DNA of 64,000 nucleotides from Gammaproteobacteria bacterium (GCA_030425195.1 JAUIAV010000001.1:62001-126000); one strand, 5' to 3'; positions 1-9,095 are shown, counted from the stretch's first letter. Numbers and translations: made by a program. Notes: generated by a model not told the origin, from the sequence alone.

Positions 1-2
1 AT

Positions 3-953
3 CTGCTTTTCGAAGTGGATCGGGTTTCCGATCTCGCCTTCTATCTGGGCGTCATGCCGCTCTCCATCGTCCTCCTCCTCATGTACATCATCCTGTTCGT
101 CGTCTACCGCTGGTCCCAGCGGGCGCTCTCTCCCATCGTGCGTCTGGCCAACCGGCTGGAGTCGGTGGATTTCAATGCGGCAGGTCGGGTGGACCTGGAT
201 CTGGAATCCCTGCACAGCGAGACAGACGACGAGGTGGCCGCCATGATCATCGCCGTCGAGCATTTCACCGACCGGCTGAACGCGGCCATCGACCGCGAGC
301 GGATCTTCACCCGGGATGCCGGTCACGAGCTGAGGACCCCGGTTGCCGTCTTCAAAGGCAGCCTGGATCTTCTGGAACAGAAGGGAGACCGGCCGGAGCA
401 CGAGCGTCAGGCACTGATGCGCATGCGCCGCACGGTGGAGGACATGGAGTCGCTGCTGGAAACCCTCCTGCTGCTGGCCCGGGAGGAAGCACTGGCGACC
501 CCGGCAGAACCGATTCTGGTGAACGACGTGGTGAGCGCGGAGCTCGATACGCACCGGTTTCTGGCGGAACGGGGGGGCAATCAGACCAAGCTCTGCGAGC
601 AGGCGGAACTGAGGATCCGGGTGCCGGGCACCGTGCTGGAGATCGTGCTCGGTAACCTGATCCGCAACGCCCTCACCTACACCACGAATGGCGAAATCAC
701 CGTCACGGTCACTCCCAACTCGGTTCGCGTGGCGGACACGGGCATCGGCATGAGCCCGCCGGAACTCGCCAATGCTTTCGAGCCGTTTTACCGCGCCGAG
801 CCGAGCCGCACCGTCACCAAGGGACACGGCCTGGGCCTGTCCATCGTCCGCCGCCTGGCACGCCAGTATCATTGGACGCTGCTCTCCGAGAGTCAGCCCA
901 ATGAGGGCACTTCGGTCGAGGTTCAGTTTCCCGACGATCAGCTCGCGGCCTGA
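3..953 (+). CDS. Sensor histidine kinase, N-terminus outside the window
   Basis: Membrane sensor kinase of a two-component system. The frame is open to the left edge (the first visible GTG is at 15), so the first transmembrane segment and the sensory domain are probably missing from view. What is seen, numbered from that GTG: a transmembrane segment at about residues 13-31, a HAMP-like linker to about 90, a HisKA phosphoacceptor motif HELRTP with His104, then an HATPase domain with the N box (NLIRNA), DTGIGM (G1) and GHGLGLSIV (G2). All residues needed for autophosphorylation are present. It faces, and overlaps by 16 bases, the OmpR-type regulator on the other strand, which is its likely partner. 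The signal sensed cannot be read from this part. Confidence 0.93.
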   Translation: MLFEVDRVSDLAFYLGVMPLSIVLLLMYIILFVVYRWSQRALSPIVRLANRLESVDFNAAGRVDLDLESLHSETDDEVAAMIIAVEHFTDRLNAAIDRERIFTRDAGHELRTPVAVFKGSLDLLEQKGDRPEHERQALMRMRRTVEDMESLLETLLLLAREEALATPAEPILVNDVVSAELDTHRFLAERGGNQTKLCEQAELRIRVPGTVLEIVLGNLIRNALTYTTNGEITVTVTPNSVRVADTGIGMSPPELANAFEPFYRAEPSRTVTKGHGLGLSIVRRLARQYHWTLLSESQPNEGTSVEVQFPDDQLAA

Positions 954-1630
954 TCAGCCGTCCGGATCCGGTACCCCTGCCCCGTCACCGTCTCGATCAT
1001 CGGGGTATCGAACGGTCTGTCCACCGCCTGACGCAGGTTGTACAGGTGGCTGCGCAGGGCATCACTGTCCGGCGGGTCCTCATCCCAGAGTTCACGCTCC
1101 AGCTCCGCCCGCTTGACCACCCTCGGGTGCTCACGCATCAGGATGCGGAGAATCTCGAAGACCGTTTTCGACACCCTGATGGGCTGCCCCGCTCTGCTGA
1201 TCTCCAGCGAGTCCGCGTCCAGCACCAGATCGCCGACCTGGTAGCGGGATTCAAGGCCCTTGTCCCGGCGGACCAGCGCTTCGATTCTCGCCACCAGCTC
1301 GGGCATGTCGAACGGCTTGACCAGGTAGTCGTCGGCGCCGACATCGAATCCCTTCAGTTTGTCCTCGAGCTGATCACGGGCCGTCAGCATGATGATGGGC
1401 GTGGTCAGCCGGGCATCGTTGCGCAGACGTCTGCAGACCTCGATACCATCGAGGCCGGGCAGCATGATGTCCAGAACGATCACATCGAAATTCTCGGTGA
1501 CCGCCAGATGCAGGGCGACGAGTCCGTCGGCCGCATAGTCGACGATGTAATCCGACGCTTCGAGGAAGGCGCCCACGGTTTCTGCGAGCGCGTGGTGGTC
1601 TTCCACCAGCAGCACTTTCGTTCTGGCCAT
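938..1630 (-). CDS. OmpR-family response regulator
   Basis: DNA-binding response regulator of 230 residues, a usual length. The receiver domain has the acidic pair (E10, D11), phosphoacceptor Asp54 in VLDIMLPG, the conserved Thr in MLTAR and Lys105 in VKPFD. The C-terminal winged-helix domain (about 130-225) ends with GQGYRI, the OmpR/PhoB wing. It probably receives phosphate from the histidine kinase that ends inside its 3' end on the opposite strand. Tail-to-tail overlap of kinase and regulator is unusual, since such pairs are normally co-transcribed in one direction. The ATG at 1630 has only a weak AAGG upstream. Target genes are unknown; the DUF4397 lipoprotein gene upstream is a candidate by position only. 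Confidence 0.93.
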   Translation of the reverse strand: MARTKVLLVEDHHALAETVGAFLEASDYIVDYAADGLVALHLAVTENFDVIVLDIMLPGLDGIEVCRRLRNDARLTTPIIMLTARDQLEDKLKGFDVGADDYLVKPFDMPELVARIEALVRRDKGLESRYQVGDLVLDADSLEISRAGQPIRVSKTVFEILRILMREHPRVVKRAELERELWDEDPPDSDALRSHLYNLRQAVDRPFDTPMIETVTGQGYRIRTADQAAS

Positions 1631-1727
1631 GCCTTGAGTCTACGGTAAGGGAGGACGGCAACCAATGCTCCGGGGAGCAGGGTGAAACGCACGTGAAACA
1701 GCGCACCGACATGTCGCCTGGCCGGAC

Positions 1728-1752
1728 AAAAAAAAGCGCCCCGAAGGGCGCT
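1728..1752 (-). terminator. Rho-independent terminator of the DUF4397 lipoprotein gene
   Basis: Read on the minus strand this is a perfect 7-bp stem (AGCGCCC / GGGCGCT) closed by a TTCG tetraloop and followed by eight T. It lies 29 bases past the stop codon of the lipoprotein gene and before the response regulator start, so it separates the two minus-strand transcripts. Confidence 0.92.
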
Positions 1753-1780
1753 GAAGGAGGGGGAGAGAGAAGATCGCTTC

Positions 1781-3205
1781 TCAGGGCGTGAAGTCGTCCA
1801 TCAGAATCACGTCCAGCGGCAGCCCGATGCCCACCTCGTCCCGCGCGATCGCCGTGTACACACCCCCGGCGTCCAGCGGCAGGGTCAGCGGCCCGATGGC
1901 GGCCGATGTGGATCCGGCAGCCGTGATCACCACGTCGTAGCTGCCTGCCGGCACAGGGAGATAGCCTGTGTCCGCCTTGAAGGGCACTCCCGACGCCGTG
2001 AACACGAAGTCGCCGGCAGGATCGATCACCATGCCCAGCGTGCCGCCTTCTGCCACGTAGATGTCCACGGGACCCGCGCTCACCGATCCATGCACCAGGC
2101 GCAGTTTCGCCTCAGTGGCGACCGGACGGTTGTCGTCCGTCAGCAGCAGCGCTTCGATGGGAAAGTCCGCATCCGTCAGCGTCCCGACGGCGATGACGGT
2201 GCTTTCACCGCCCTGGGAGAGCGCCACGTCCACGTCGATGACCGCGTCGGCAGGCACCCCCATCTCAGGCACGACCTTGAAGTTGTAGGTGTCCGGTTCC
2301 AGCGGCAGGTAGTCGGTGACGGCCTCATAGGCAGCACCCGTCACGGCACGGATCGTGTCGTTCACGAGCACGTCCACCGCCGGTGCGTCGGGTGAAGCAT
2401 GCACGACACGCACGTTGGACGGCGTCGCCGCGTCATTGAACTCGAGCAGCGCGCCGCCCGTGGACGCCAGCAGCCTGATCGGCGACGTCCCCGGGCCCGT
2501 ATTCACTACCGCCGCGATCACCAGGTCTGCGCCGCCCGGCAGCCCGATGGTGCCGGAATCATAGAACGGGTTCCCCGGATCGCCCGGCAGACTCACCCGG
2601 ACCTGATAGTCTCCGGCGGGCACCACGAGCGGGTCCGCCGTCAGGGTCTGACCGAAGTCGAATACGGCGTTGATGAGCGTGCCGCCACCGGGATTCAACA
2701 GATCCAGGCCCGGTTCGGATACCCAGACTTCCACCGAATCGGCGACGGAAGCGGCATGCACCACGCGCAGTCTCACCTCGTCGGCGGCCACGGCGGGCGG
2801 CACGTCCTCGAGGACGATGGGGGCAATGCTGGCAACTTCCCCGGCGGCAATGACCGTGATCCGCTCGTCTTCTTCGAGCGTCAGTACCGGTGCAGGATCC
2901 CCCGCCGCAGGGATCACGGTAGCCGTCGTCCCATCCGGAAGAATGCCTTCCACCTCTACCGTGATGTCGCCCACGCTCACCGTCCGGAAGGCGGCTTCGG
3001 CATAGTCCAGATCGGAGATCAGCCCGCTGCCTCCGGCAAGTACGTTCACTGCCGGCGCATCCTGCGAGGCGTGGATCACCTCCAGCGTACCGGTCACTGC
3101 CGGGGTGATCGTCGGCCCGGTCAGATCGTTGTCGGAATCACTGTCACAGGCAGCCATCGCGAGTAACACAGCGCCCAACACAGGCGCTCGCAGAATCGAT
3201 CTCAT
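1781..3205 (-). CDS. DUF4397 repeat lipoprotein
   Basis: Cell-envelope lipoprotein of 474 residues with unknown function. The N-terminus is a lipoprotein signal peptide with lipobox LAMAAC (Cys20), followed by an acidic Asp/Ser linker. The rest is a run of DUF4397-type beta domains marked by four repeats of a V(I/V)HAS...A.(V)(N/D)V motif beginning near residues 43, 148, 268 and 371. DUF4397 proteins are surface or periplasmic proteins, often with several such modules, with no settled biochemical role. The gene is monocistronic, bounded downstream by a strong terminator and upstream by a hairpin. The ATG at 3205 has little Shine-Dalgarno sequence but is directly followed by the signal peptide. 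Confidence 0.88.
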   Translation of the reverse strand: MRSILRAPVLGAVLLAMAACDSDSDNDLTGPTITPAVTGTLEVIHASQDAPAVNVLAGGSGLISDLDYAEAAFRTVSVGDITVEVEGILPDGTTATVIPAAGDPAPVLTLEEDERITVIAAGEVASIAPIVLEDVPPAVAADEVRLRVVHAASVADSVEVWVSEPGLDLLNPGGGTLINAVFDFGQTLTADPLVVPAGDYQVRVSLPGDPGNPFYDSGTIGLPGGADLVIAAVVNTGPGTSPIRLLASTGGALLEFNDAATPSNVRVVHASPDAPAVDVLVNDTIRAVTGAAYEAVTDYLPLEPDTYNFKVVPEMGVPADAVIDVDVALSQGGESTVIAVGTLTDADFPIEALLLTDDNRPVATEAKLRLVHGSVSAGPVDIYVAEGGTLGMVIDPAGDFVFTASGVPFKADTGYLPVPAGSYDVVITAAGSTSAAIGPLTLPLDAGGVYTAIARDEVGIGLPLDVILMDDFTP

Positions 3206-3255
3206 CGGTCATATCCATGCTGAGTAAGGAGCGCGCAGTCTGTGCCGGGCAGGAT

Positions 3256-3288
3256 AAAAACCGCGTCGCGGCCCCGGGCCGCGTTTTT
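3256..3288. terminator. GC-rich hairpin flanked by A and T runs, probably a terminator
   Basis: A perfect 8-bp palindrome (CGCGGCCC, one-base loop, GGGCCGCG at 3267-3283) is followed by five T on the plus strand and preceded, six bases further out, by five A. On the minus strand it lies just after the alpha-galactosidase stop codon, which is the transcript it would end. The mirror arrangement could work in both directions. Confidence 0.6.
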
Positions 3289-3324
3289 GACACCGTTTTT
3301 ACGGGCAGAGGTTCCGCCGGCTGT

Positions 3325-5376
3325 TCAGCCGGTGGGCAGCAGTTCCACGAGCAGTCCGCGTGACGGCGCCATGATCGGCAGTGGCAGCCCATGGCCGGCA
3401 AGAAACCGGGCCGGGCATTCCATGCCGGACTCACCGAGCCAGTCCGGCTGCGAGCGCACCCCGCGATGCAGGGCCGGGTCGACGATCGGTGCGGATACGA
3501 TCAGATCGCCATGCAGATGGGGAATTTTCAGCGGGCCGGTGACCGTCTGATGACGCGGCGTCCGCTGCAGCAGGAAAAGCAGTGCCCGATCCCGGGCGGC
3601 GCTGAACACGCCCAGAGCGGTAAGTCCCGGGTCCGGGTGCTCGAGGGCGAGCATGTGGCCGCGATGGAGCCAGTGCCGATGGTGACGATGCAGAGCCACG
3701 TATTCGGCGACGATGCGCGCATCCTCTTCCGACAGGCCGAGTGGATCCAGCTCCATACCCATGGAGGCGAGCACCGACATGGATGCGCGCGCATGCATGC
3801 TCCAGCGCCGGCCCGTCTGGTGGCTGACTTCCGGACCGATGTGACAGCCCATCACCTCCGGGGGTGCGAACAGACTGTAGGCCGCCATCATGGGGGTGCG
3901 GATGTCCGGGTCGTGCGCGTCGGAAAGCCAGACCCGGTTGCACCAGGCGAGCGCCCCCAGGTCCGTGCGTCCGCCGCCGGACGCACAGGCTTCGATCTCG
4001 AGCCCGGGCCGGCGGGCACGCACCGATTCGATCAGCCGGGTCGCCGCGGACGCCACCGGTCTGCCCGCTGCCTGCGGCAGGTCCCGGTTCATGTCCCACT
4101 TGACGGAAGCGATCCGTTCGTCTGCCAGGATGTCCCCGAGTGTGGATTCGAGATGAGCGAAGCACGCCGGATTGCACAGATCGAGCCCGTACTGGTTTCG
4201 ACCCAGCGGCTGGTCGGGCTCCCCCAGAATCCAGTCGGGGTGCGCCTCGAACAGGGCGCTGTCCGCATTGACCATCTCCGGTTCGAGCCAGAGGCCGAAC
4301 TCGAGCCCCTGGGCATGGACATGATCGACGAGCGGACCGAGCCCCTGAGGATAGACCTCCGGACGCGGCGTCCAGTCTCCCAGGCCCCTTCGGTCACTGT
4401 CACGCCGCCCGAACCAGCCATCGTCGAGCACGAAGCGCTCGAAGCCCATGGCCGCCGCGACCCCGGCCATTTCCTTCAGCCGCACTTCCGAGTGCTCGAA
4501 GTAGATGCCTTCCCAGGTATTGAGCTGAACCCTGCCCTTGGTGGCGGCACCCGAGCGAGCGCGCAACTGCCGCACACCGTCCTGGAAGACGACGCGCAAA
4601 CCGTTCAGGCCTCTGTCCGACCAGCCCACATACAGGACGGGCGTCTCGAAGCCGCCCTCGCCCCGGGGTGCGAGTTCAGCCGGATCGAGATGAAACACCA
4701 CGCGATGTCCCGACTCCCGGGTGGTTTCCACTGTGAGCTCGTAGTTCCCCCACCAGCCGAGATGCACGCCGACCACCTCGCCGGATTCGGCTGAGAAGCC
4801 GGCGCTGCCCGCAACCAGCGCCGGGAACGCATCGTGGGCCGTGCGCGATCCCGCACGGCTGCTGCGGCTGAAGCCGCCGGCGAGCGCAACCCGTTCCATG
4901 GTCATTTCACCGGCCCATCGACCGCCGAAACCGATGGCCTCGGCGGCCGAGGGCGGGAGCGGCATACTCAGCGCAATCCGGCCTTCAGGCCCGCCCGGGG
5001 AACTGCCCCGCAGGCTCAAGCCGAAAAGGCCCGGCGAGACGGCCTGCACCCGGATTTCCACTCGGAAGCCTTCCGGATGCTCACCGGTCATCACTACGGC
5101 ATCCGCTTCGGGCGGATGGACGCTCGTAGTCCAGGCCCGGTCGGGACGGGGCCCCCCCTGCCAGCCGGGCGTGCCCGTCCAGCCCAGGGCCGGATCCGGA
5201 AACAGAGGAAAGGCCACCGCGTCCAACAGGTTGCCGGTCTGCGGCCGCTGGAAATTCTCCGACGTCAGCGCGTCTCCCAGCCATGCACCCAGGTGCACGA
5301 GTCCGGGCGGCGCGCCTCTCCCGGTCAGAAGCACACATTCGCCGTTCTCATCACCCAGACGTATCAGTTCGCTCAT
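3325..5376 (-). CDS. Alpha-galactosidase, glycoside hydrolase family 36
   Basis: Retaining alpha-galactosidase of 683 residues, close to the usual GH36 length of about 700. Order of domains: N-terminal beta-sandwich, (beta/alpha)8 barrel from about residue 285, C-terminal beta domain. The nucleophile is Asp428 in KWDMNR and the acid/base is Asp486 in WLSDAHDP; LDDGWF, GLWLEPEMV and the CASGGGR strand are also typical. There is no signal peptide, so it acts in the cytoplasm on imported alpha-galactosides such as melibiose or raffinose-type sugars. No sugar transporter or kinase is next to it, so its substrate source is unclear. It diverges from the hot-dog protein gene across a 77-base gap. 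Confidence 0.93.
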   Translation of the reverse strand: MSELIRLGDENGECVLLTGRGAPPGLVHLGAWLGDALTSENFQRPQTGNLLDAVAFPLFPDPALGWTGTPGWQGGPRPDRAWTTSVHPPEADAVVMTGEHPEGFRVEIRVQAVSPGLFGLSLRGSSPGGPEGRIALSMPLPPSAAEAIGFGGRWAGEMTMERVALAGGFSRSSRAGSRTAHDAFPALVAGSAGFSAESGEVVGVHLGWWGNYELTVETTRESGHRVVFHLDPAELAPRGEGGFETPVLYVGWSDRGLNGLRVVFQDGVRQLRARSGAATKGRVQLNTWEGIYFEHSEVRLKEMAGVAAAMGFERFVLDDGWFGRRDSDRRGLGDWTPRPEVYPQGLGPLVDHVHAQGLEFGLWLEPEMVNADSALFEAHPDWILGEPDQPLGRNQYGLDLCNPACFAHLESTLGDILADERIASVKWDMNRDLPQAAGRPVASAATRLIESVRARRPGLEIEACASGGGRTDLGALAWCNRVWLSDAHDPDIRTPMMAAYSLFAPPEVMGCHIGPEVSHQTGRRWSMHARASMSVLASMGMELDPLGLSEEDARIVAEYVALHRHHRHWLHRGHMLALEHPDPGLTALGVFSAARDRALLFLLQRTPRHQTVTGPLKIPHLHGDLIVSAPIVDPALHRGVRSQPDWLGESGMECPARFLAGHGLPLPIMAPSRGLLVELLPTG

Positions 5377-5453
5377 GCCATCATCCGTGTCGGTTGCCTG
5401 CCGGTAGCCGGGTCAGTAATTTATCCTCAACCGGAGATGGGGAGAACGGTCGG

Positions 5454-6263
5454 ATGATCAGGGGCTGGCAGAGTGTCGCTTTCAACCAGGCGCCGGACTC
5501 GGCGAACCAGATTCATGGCGACGAGGTTGCCCGGCAGTACGGATTCCGCGGCGGTCTGGTACCCGGCGTCACCATCAGCGCCTACCTCCTGCACCCGGCG
5601 GTGGAGTTCTGGGGACTGGACTTCCTGAACCGGGGTGCAGCCCACGTGCGGGTCTCTTCCCCGCTGTATGACGAGGAGGCCTTCTCGGTCCGCATTCTCG
5701 AGCAGGATGCCACCGCCTACCGGGCCGAGATCAGCCAGACCGGCGATACCCCGAGTGCCACCGCCGAGGTGACGCTGCCGGAGCTGGCACCGGCCGCGCC
5801 TCTGCGTCGCGGTGATCCTGTGGCTGGCCGGGACTTCCAGCCGCCCCGAGCCTCTTTCGAGACATTCGAGCGGCTGCGTGATGATGGCTGCCAGGCGTTC
5901 CGATACCGTTGGAACGACCGGCACAACATGCGTGCCTACGTACGTGATGAAACGCTCATGCCGGAGCTGCACCGGATGGACGGCCAGGGCTACGCCAACA
6001 TGGGTTTTCTGCTGGGCTGCTCCAACTGGGTGCTCGCTTCGAATGCCCAGATGAATCCCTGGGTACACCTGGAAACCCGATCGCAGAACTATCGGGCCGT
6101 ACCGCGGGATGCCAGCCTCATCGCCGAAATGATCGTGCGGGATTTCTGGGAGAAGAAAGGCCACGAGTTCGTGGATGTGGACGTGCACCTGTTCGACGAG
6201 GCGGATGACGACTGCGTCGGCACCATCAATCTGCGGGCCATCTATCGTTTGCGGGGACTTTAG
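5454..6263 (+). CDS. MaoC-like hot-dog fold protein
   Basis: Protein of 269 residues whose N-terminal part (IHGDEVARQYGFRGGLVPGV and what follows) looks like a MaoC/hot-dog acyl-CoA hydratase module; the C-terminal half (from about 130) is probably a second, degenerate hot-dog, giving the double hot-dog length known for such hydratases. I cannot point to the usual Asp/His pair with confidence, so the reaction is open: hydratase, thioesterase or a non-catalytic homologue. The frame stays open upstream, but the ATG at 5454 is preferred because a GGGGAGA sequence precedes it and homology begins there. It ends four bases before the convergent secreted-protein gene. Confidence 0.7.
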   Translation: MIRGWQSVAFNQAPDSANQIHGDEVARQYGFRGGLVPGVTISAYLLHPAVEFWGLDFLNRGAAHVRVSSPLYDEEAFSVRILEQDATAYRAEISQTGDTPSATAEVTLPELAPAAPLRRGDPVAGRDFQPPRASFETFERLRDDGCQAFRYRWNDRHNMRAYVRDETLMPELHRMDGQGYANMGFLLGCSNWVLASNAQMNPWVHLETRSQNYRAVPRDASLIAEMIVRDFWEKKGHEFVDVDVHLFDEADDDCVGTINLRAIYRLRGL

Positions 6264-6267
6264 CGCG

Positions 6268-6924
6268 TCAGCCGCCTTCGATGGCCGCTCTCGGCACTTC
6301 CCAGACCTGACCGTTGGCGAATCGCAGGATCCAGGTGTCGTCTTCGAGCCGGGCATTCACCTCCCGGTTGGTCGCATTCACGTAATCCTGCATGAAATTG
6401 ATCGTGAACTGCTCACCTTCCGGATCGAGCACGACGATGGACGCCTGCGCACCCTCCATGCGCAGGATTCCGGCCGGGCAGCGCCCGAAATCCGCCGCAT
6501 CGGCGCCTCTGCAGCGCAGCAGGGTGGTTGCGTCGTAACGGTCGGTCGAGAACGGCCAGGTCGGGTTGTCTGCTTCCCGGGGCGAAAGTGCCGCCGTGCT
6601 CCAGTACAGAAAGAGACTCTGATCCGGAAAACGGAATATCAGACCCTGATCACCGAGCCCGCTCTGGCGATAGACGAGCCGTCCCTCCTGATCCCGGAAA
6701 TTCCCCGGCCCGCCGTCCGCCGGCGACAGTTCGTGGGTGACGCCGTCTGAACGGAGGATGGTGATGTACCCCTGACGCTGACTGAACGTGCACGGGAGCA
6801 TCGCTTCCGCGTGATCGGCGCCTGCCGGGTAGATGTCGCACCGGGCGCTGGCCGTGTCCGGCATCGCGACGGCCGGCCAGGCCCCTGCAATCAGCACTGA
6901 AACCATGGCAACTGTTCTGCGCAA
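6268..6924 (-). CDS. Small exported protein of unknown function
   Basis: Not recognised. With a TTG start at 6924 (GGAG eight bases upstream) the product has 218 residues and begins with a good signal peptide: RR, a hydrophobic stretch of about 15 residues, and WPAVA as a cleavage site. Longer in-frame starts up to 7059 would bury this signal peptide inside the protein and overlap the divergent oxygenase gene, so they are rejected. The mature protein contains four cysteines (two near the N-terminus, CDIYP and PCTF; two in CRGADAADFGRC), which may pair in the periplasm, and many short beta-like stretches ending in NGQVWEVP. Location is inferred to be periplasmic. No neighbour explains it. Confidence 0.65.
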   Translation of the reverse strand: MRRTVAMVSVLIAGAWPAVAMPDTASARCDIYPAGADHAEAMLPCTFSQRQGYITILRSDGVTHELSPADGGPGNFRDQEGRLVYRQSGLGDQGLIFRFPDQSLFLYWSTAALSPREADNPTWPFSTDRYDATTLLRCRGADAADFGRCPAGILRMEGAQASIVVLDPEGEQFTINFMQDYVNATNREVNARLEDDTWILRFANGQVWEVPRAAIEGG

Positions 6925-7041
6925 CGAATTCTCCTTCCGCTTCCGTGTCAGTGAAAAAAGAAGTGCCCGCCGAACGGAATCGGGAGTACACTTCGCCGCC
7001 GTTTCGAGCGGCACAATCCCCGTTTTCCGGATGAACGCGAA

Positions 7042-7680
7042 TTGGCCGACCCGCTGCATCGAACACTATCTCAATCTCTGCCTCTGAACGACATCGCCTC
7101 GGCGCTGGCGGAGTCCGGCTGGGGCATTTTCAACGGCGTGCTGCCCTGGCCGCTCACTCTGCGCCTGCAGGAGCGGGCTCTCGCCATCAGATCCTATGAA
7201 CGCGCCGGTATCGGCCGTGAGCAGGACCATCGGCTGAACGCCTTCGTCCGCAGAGACCGGGTGACCTGGGTCGAAGGGACAGATCCAGCGGAACGGGACT
7301 GGCTCACCTGGGCGGAAGGGCTGCGGGTGTACCTGAACCGGTCGCTCATGCTGGGGCTCACGGGCTTCGAGAGCCACTTCGCCCACTACCCGGCCGGTGC
7401 CTTCTACCGGAAGCACCTGGATGCGTTCCGCGGCCAGAGCAACCGGGTGATCAGTCTGGTGTTCTATCTGAATCCGGCCTGGGCACCGGGGGATGGCGGC
7501 GAGCTGGCGCTCTTCGACGCCTCCGGCCTGGAACTGGGCCGTTTTCCGCCGACCCTGGGCACGCTGGCCATCTATCTCAGCGAGGAATTTCCACACGAAG
7601 TGCTGCCCACCGGCGTGGACCGTTTCAGCCTGACCGGCTGGTTCCGCTGCCGGGCGGAGCTGCCGCTGAACAACCTCTGA
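7042..7680 (+). CDS. 2-oxoglutarate/Fe(II)-dependent oxygenase, prolyl-4-hydroxylase type
   Basis: Protein of 212 residues with the jelly-roll oxygenase pattern: HLD (HxD) in YRKHLDAF, the distal His in FPHEVLP, and the 2-oxoglutarate-binding Arg in DRFSLTGWFR. The length and GVLPWPL...HYPAGAFYRKH layout match the SM-20/P4H-like bacterial group, whose members hydroxylate proteins or small molecules. The start is uncertain: TTG at 7042 gives the full N-terminus but has no clear ribosome binding site, and no ATG or GTG in frame lies nearby. It is followed within six bases by the MFS gene, so the two are probably co-transcribed. The substrate cannot be read from sequence. Confidence 0.82.
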   Translation: MADPLHRTLSQSLPLNDIASALAESGWGIFNGVLPWPLTLRLQERALAIRSYERAGIGREQDHRLNAFVRRDRVTWVEGTDPAERDWLTWAEGLRVYLNRSLMLGLTGFESHFAHYPAGAFYRKHLDAFRGQSNRVISLVFYLNPAWAPGDGGELALFDASGLELGRFPPTLGTLAIYLSEEFPHEVLPTGVDRFSLTGWFRCRAELPLNNL

Positions 7681-7685
7681 TCCGG

Positions 7686-9095
7686 ATGGCGCGAGCCGGC
7701 AGCACGTATTCCCAGGACGAGCAGGCCGAGCGTTCGCTCAGACACTCGATCAGGGACGGCGTCTGGTTCTCCGCCATGACGGGTGGCGCGGAGAGTTACT
7801 TTTCCGCCTACGCCATCCATCTGCACGCCAGCACGACCATCATCGGGCTGCTGGCCTCGCTGCCCCCGCTGCTCGCTTCATTCATGCAGATGCTGTCCGC
7901 CTGGCTCGGCCGGAAGCTCGGGCGGCGGAAAGCGATCATCGTCTTCGGTGCGCTGCTGCAGGCATTCTGTCTGCTCCCGCTCGCATTCGTGCCCCTTGTG
8001 GCGCCCGAATACGCCACCTACGCACTCATTCCCATCGTCTTCGTCTACCTGTGCGGCCCCAACCTGGGTTCGCCGCAGTGGAACAGCCTGATCGGCGATC
8101 TGGTTCCGGAGCGCGTCCGTGGCCGTTTCTTCGCCCAGCGGACCAGGCTTTCGAGCATTGCTTCGGTCACTGCCCTCATCGTTGCAGGGCTGGTGCTCGA
8201 CGGGATGGATCAGCTGCAGCTGGCCTACTGGGGGTTCGTCATCGTGTTTCTGTTCGCGATGGTGGCGCGGTTCATTTCTGCCTGGCATCTGCAGGCCATG
8301 CACGAGCCGGTGGCCAGGGCCGCCGCACTGGAAATCCCCGCGGACCTGTCCCTCTACCGCCGCTTCCGGCATTCAAGGCTGCTCAGGTTTTCGCTGTTCT
8401 ACGCCGCCATGCAGTTCGCGGTGGCCATCTCCGGCCCGTATTTCACGCTGTATCTGCTGCGGGACCTGGCGCTCAGCTACTTCGAGTTCATGACCATCAC
8501 GGTGGCATCCGTGCTGGTCCAGTTTCTCACGCTCAACCGCTGGGGCCGCCTCGCGGACCTGTTCGGGAACCGCCTGCTGCTCATCACCACCGGCAGCATC
8601 ATTACCTTCATCCCGTCCCTGTGGCTGGTCTCCACCCACTACGCCTGGCTGCTGACGGTGCAGGCGTTGAGCGGTCTGGCCTGGTCCGGCTTCACGCTGA
8701 GCGCAACCGCCTTCGTCTTCGATCTCACCCCGCCGGAGCAGCGGGCCACCCTGTTCGCCGTGCACAACATCTTCGCGGCTCTGGGCGTCTTCCTCGGCGC
8801 TTCTCTCGGCGCGTTCCTCGCCCTGTTCGTGCCCGCCGAGATTCATCTGGCAGGCCTTTCCATCACAGTGCTGACGCCGCTGTACGGCCTGTTTCTCGCC
8901 TCCTGTCTCACCCGGCTCGGTGTCGCCCTGCTTTTCCTGCCCCTGCTGCGGGAAGTCCGACGGGTACGCCCCATGTCTCCTTCCGGCCTCATCTTCCGGG
9001 TCACCCGGATGCATCCGGTTTCCGGGCTGATCTACGAGCTGGTCGGCAGAAAACGCCGGAGAACGTCCGAGACGGACGAACCGCTGGAGGGCTGA
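7686..9095 (+). CDS. MFS transporter
   Basis: Inner-membrane major facilitator of 469 residues with about 12 predicted hydrophobic segments. The loop between segments 2 and 3 contains LGRKLGRRKA, the MFS motif A (usually GxLaDrxGrr) and the second half has RWGRLADLFGNR in the equivalent place, both typical of the fold. The N-terminal tail (about 25 residues) and the basic C-terminal tail (VGRKRRRTSE) are cytoplasmic by the positive-inside rule. Its position between an oxygenase and an M55 peptidase followed by an amidohydrolase suggests uptake of a small amide or peptide-like compound, but substrate class cannot be assigned. Confidence 0.9.
   Translation: MARAGSTYSQDEQAERSLRHSIRDGVWFSAMTGGAESYFSAYAIHLHASTTIIGLLASLPPLLASFMQMLSAWLGRKLGRRKAIIVFGALLQAFCLLPLAFVPLVAPEYATYALIPIVFVYLCGPNLGSPQWNSLIGDLVPERVRGRFFAQRTRLSSIASVTALIVAGLVLDGMDQLQLAYWGFVIVFLFAMVARFISAWHLQAMHEPVARAAALEIPADLSLYRRFRHSRLLRFSLFYAAMQFAVAISGPYFTLYLLRDLALSYFEFMTITVASVLVQFLTLNRWGRLADLFGNRLLLITTGSIITFIPSLWLVSTHYAWLLTVQALSGLAWSGFTLSATAFVFDLTPPEQRATLFAVHNIFAALGVFLGASLGAFLALFVPAEIHLAGLSITVLTPLYGLFLASCLTRLGVALLFLPLLREVRRVRPMSPSGLIFRVTRMHPVSGLIYELVGRKRRRTSETDEPLEG

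Noticed and set aside
3317-3333. CCGGCTG-TT-CAGCCGG hairpin at the alpha-galactosidase stop
   Set aside because: Loop of two bases is too tight and no T-run follows on the minus strand; the larger hairpin at 3256-3288 is the better terminator.
3391-4794. Plus-strand open frame opposite the alpha-galactosidase
   Set aside because: Arg/His/Pro-rich shadow of a well-supported GH36 gene.
5283-5453. Longer N-terminus for the MaoC-like protein
   Set aside because: The 57 extra residues lie antisense to the alpha-galactosidase start and are Arg/Ser/His-rich; the ATG at 5454 has its own ribosome binding site.
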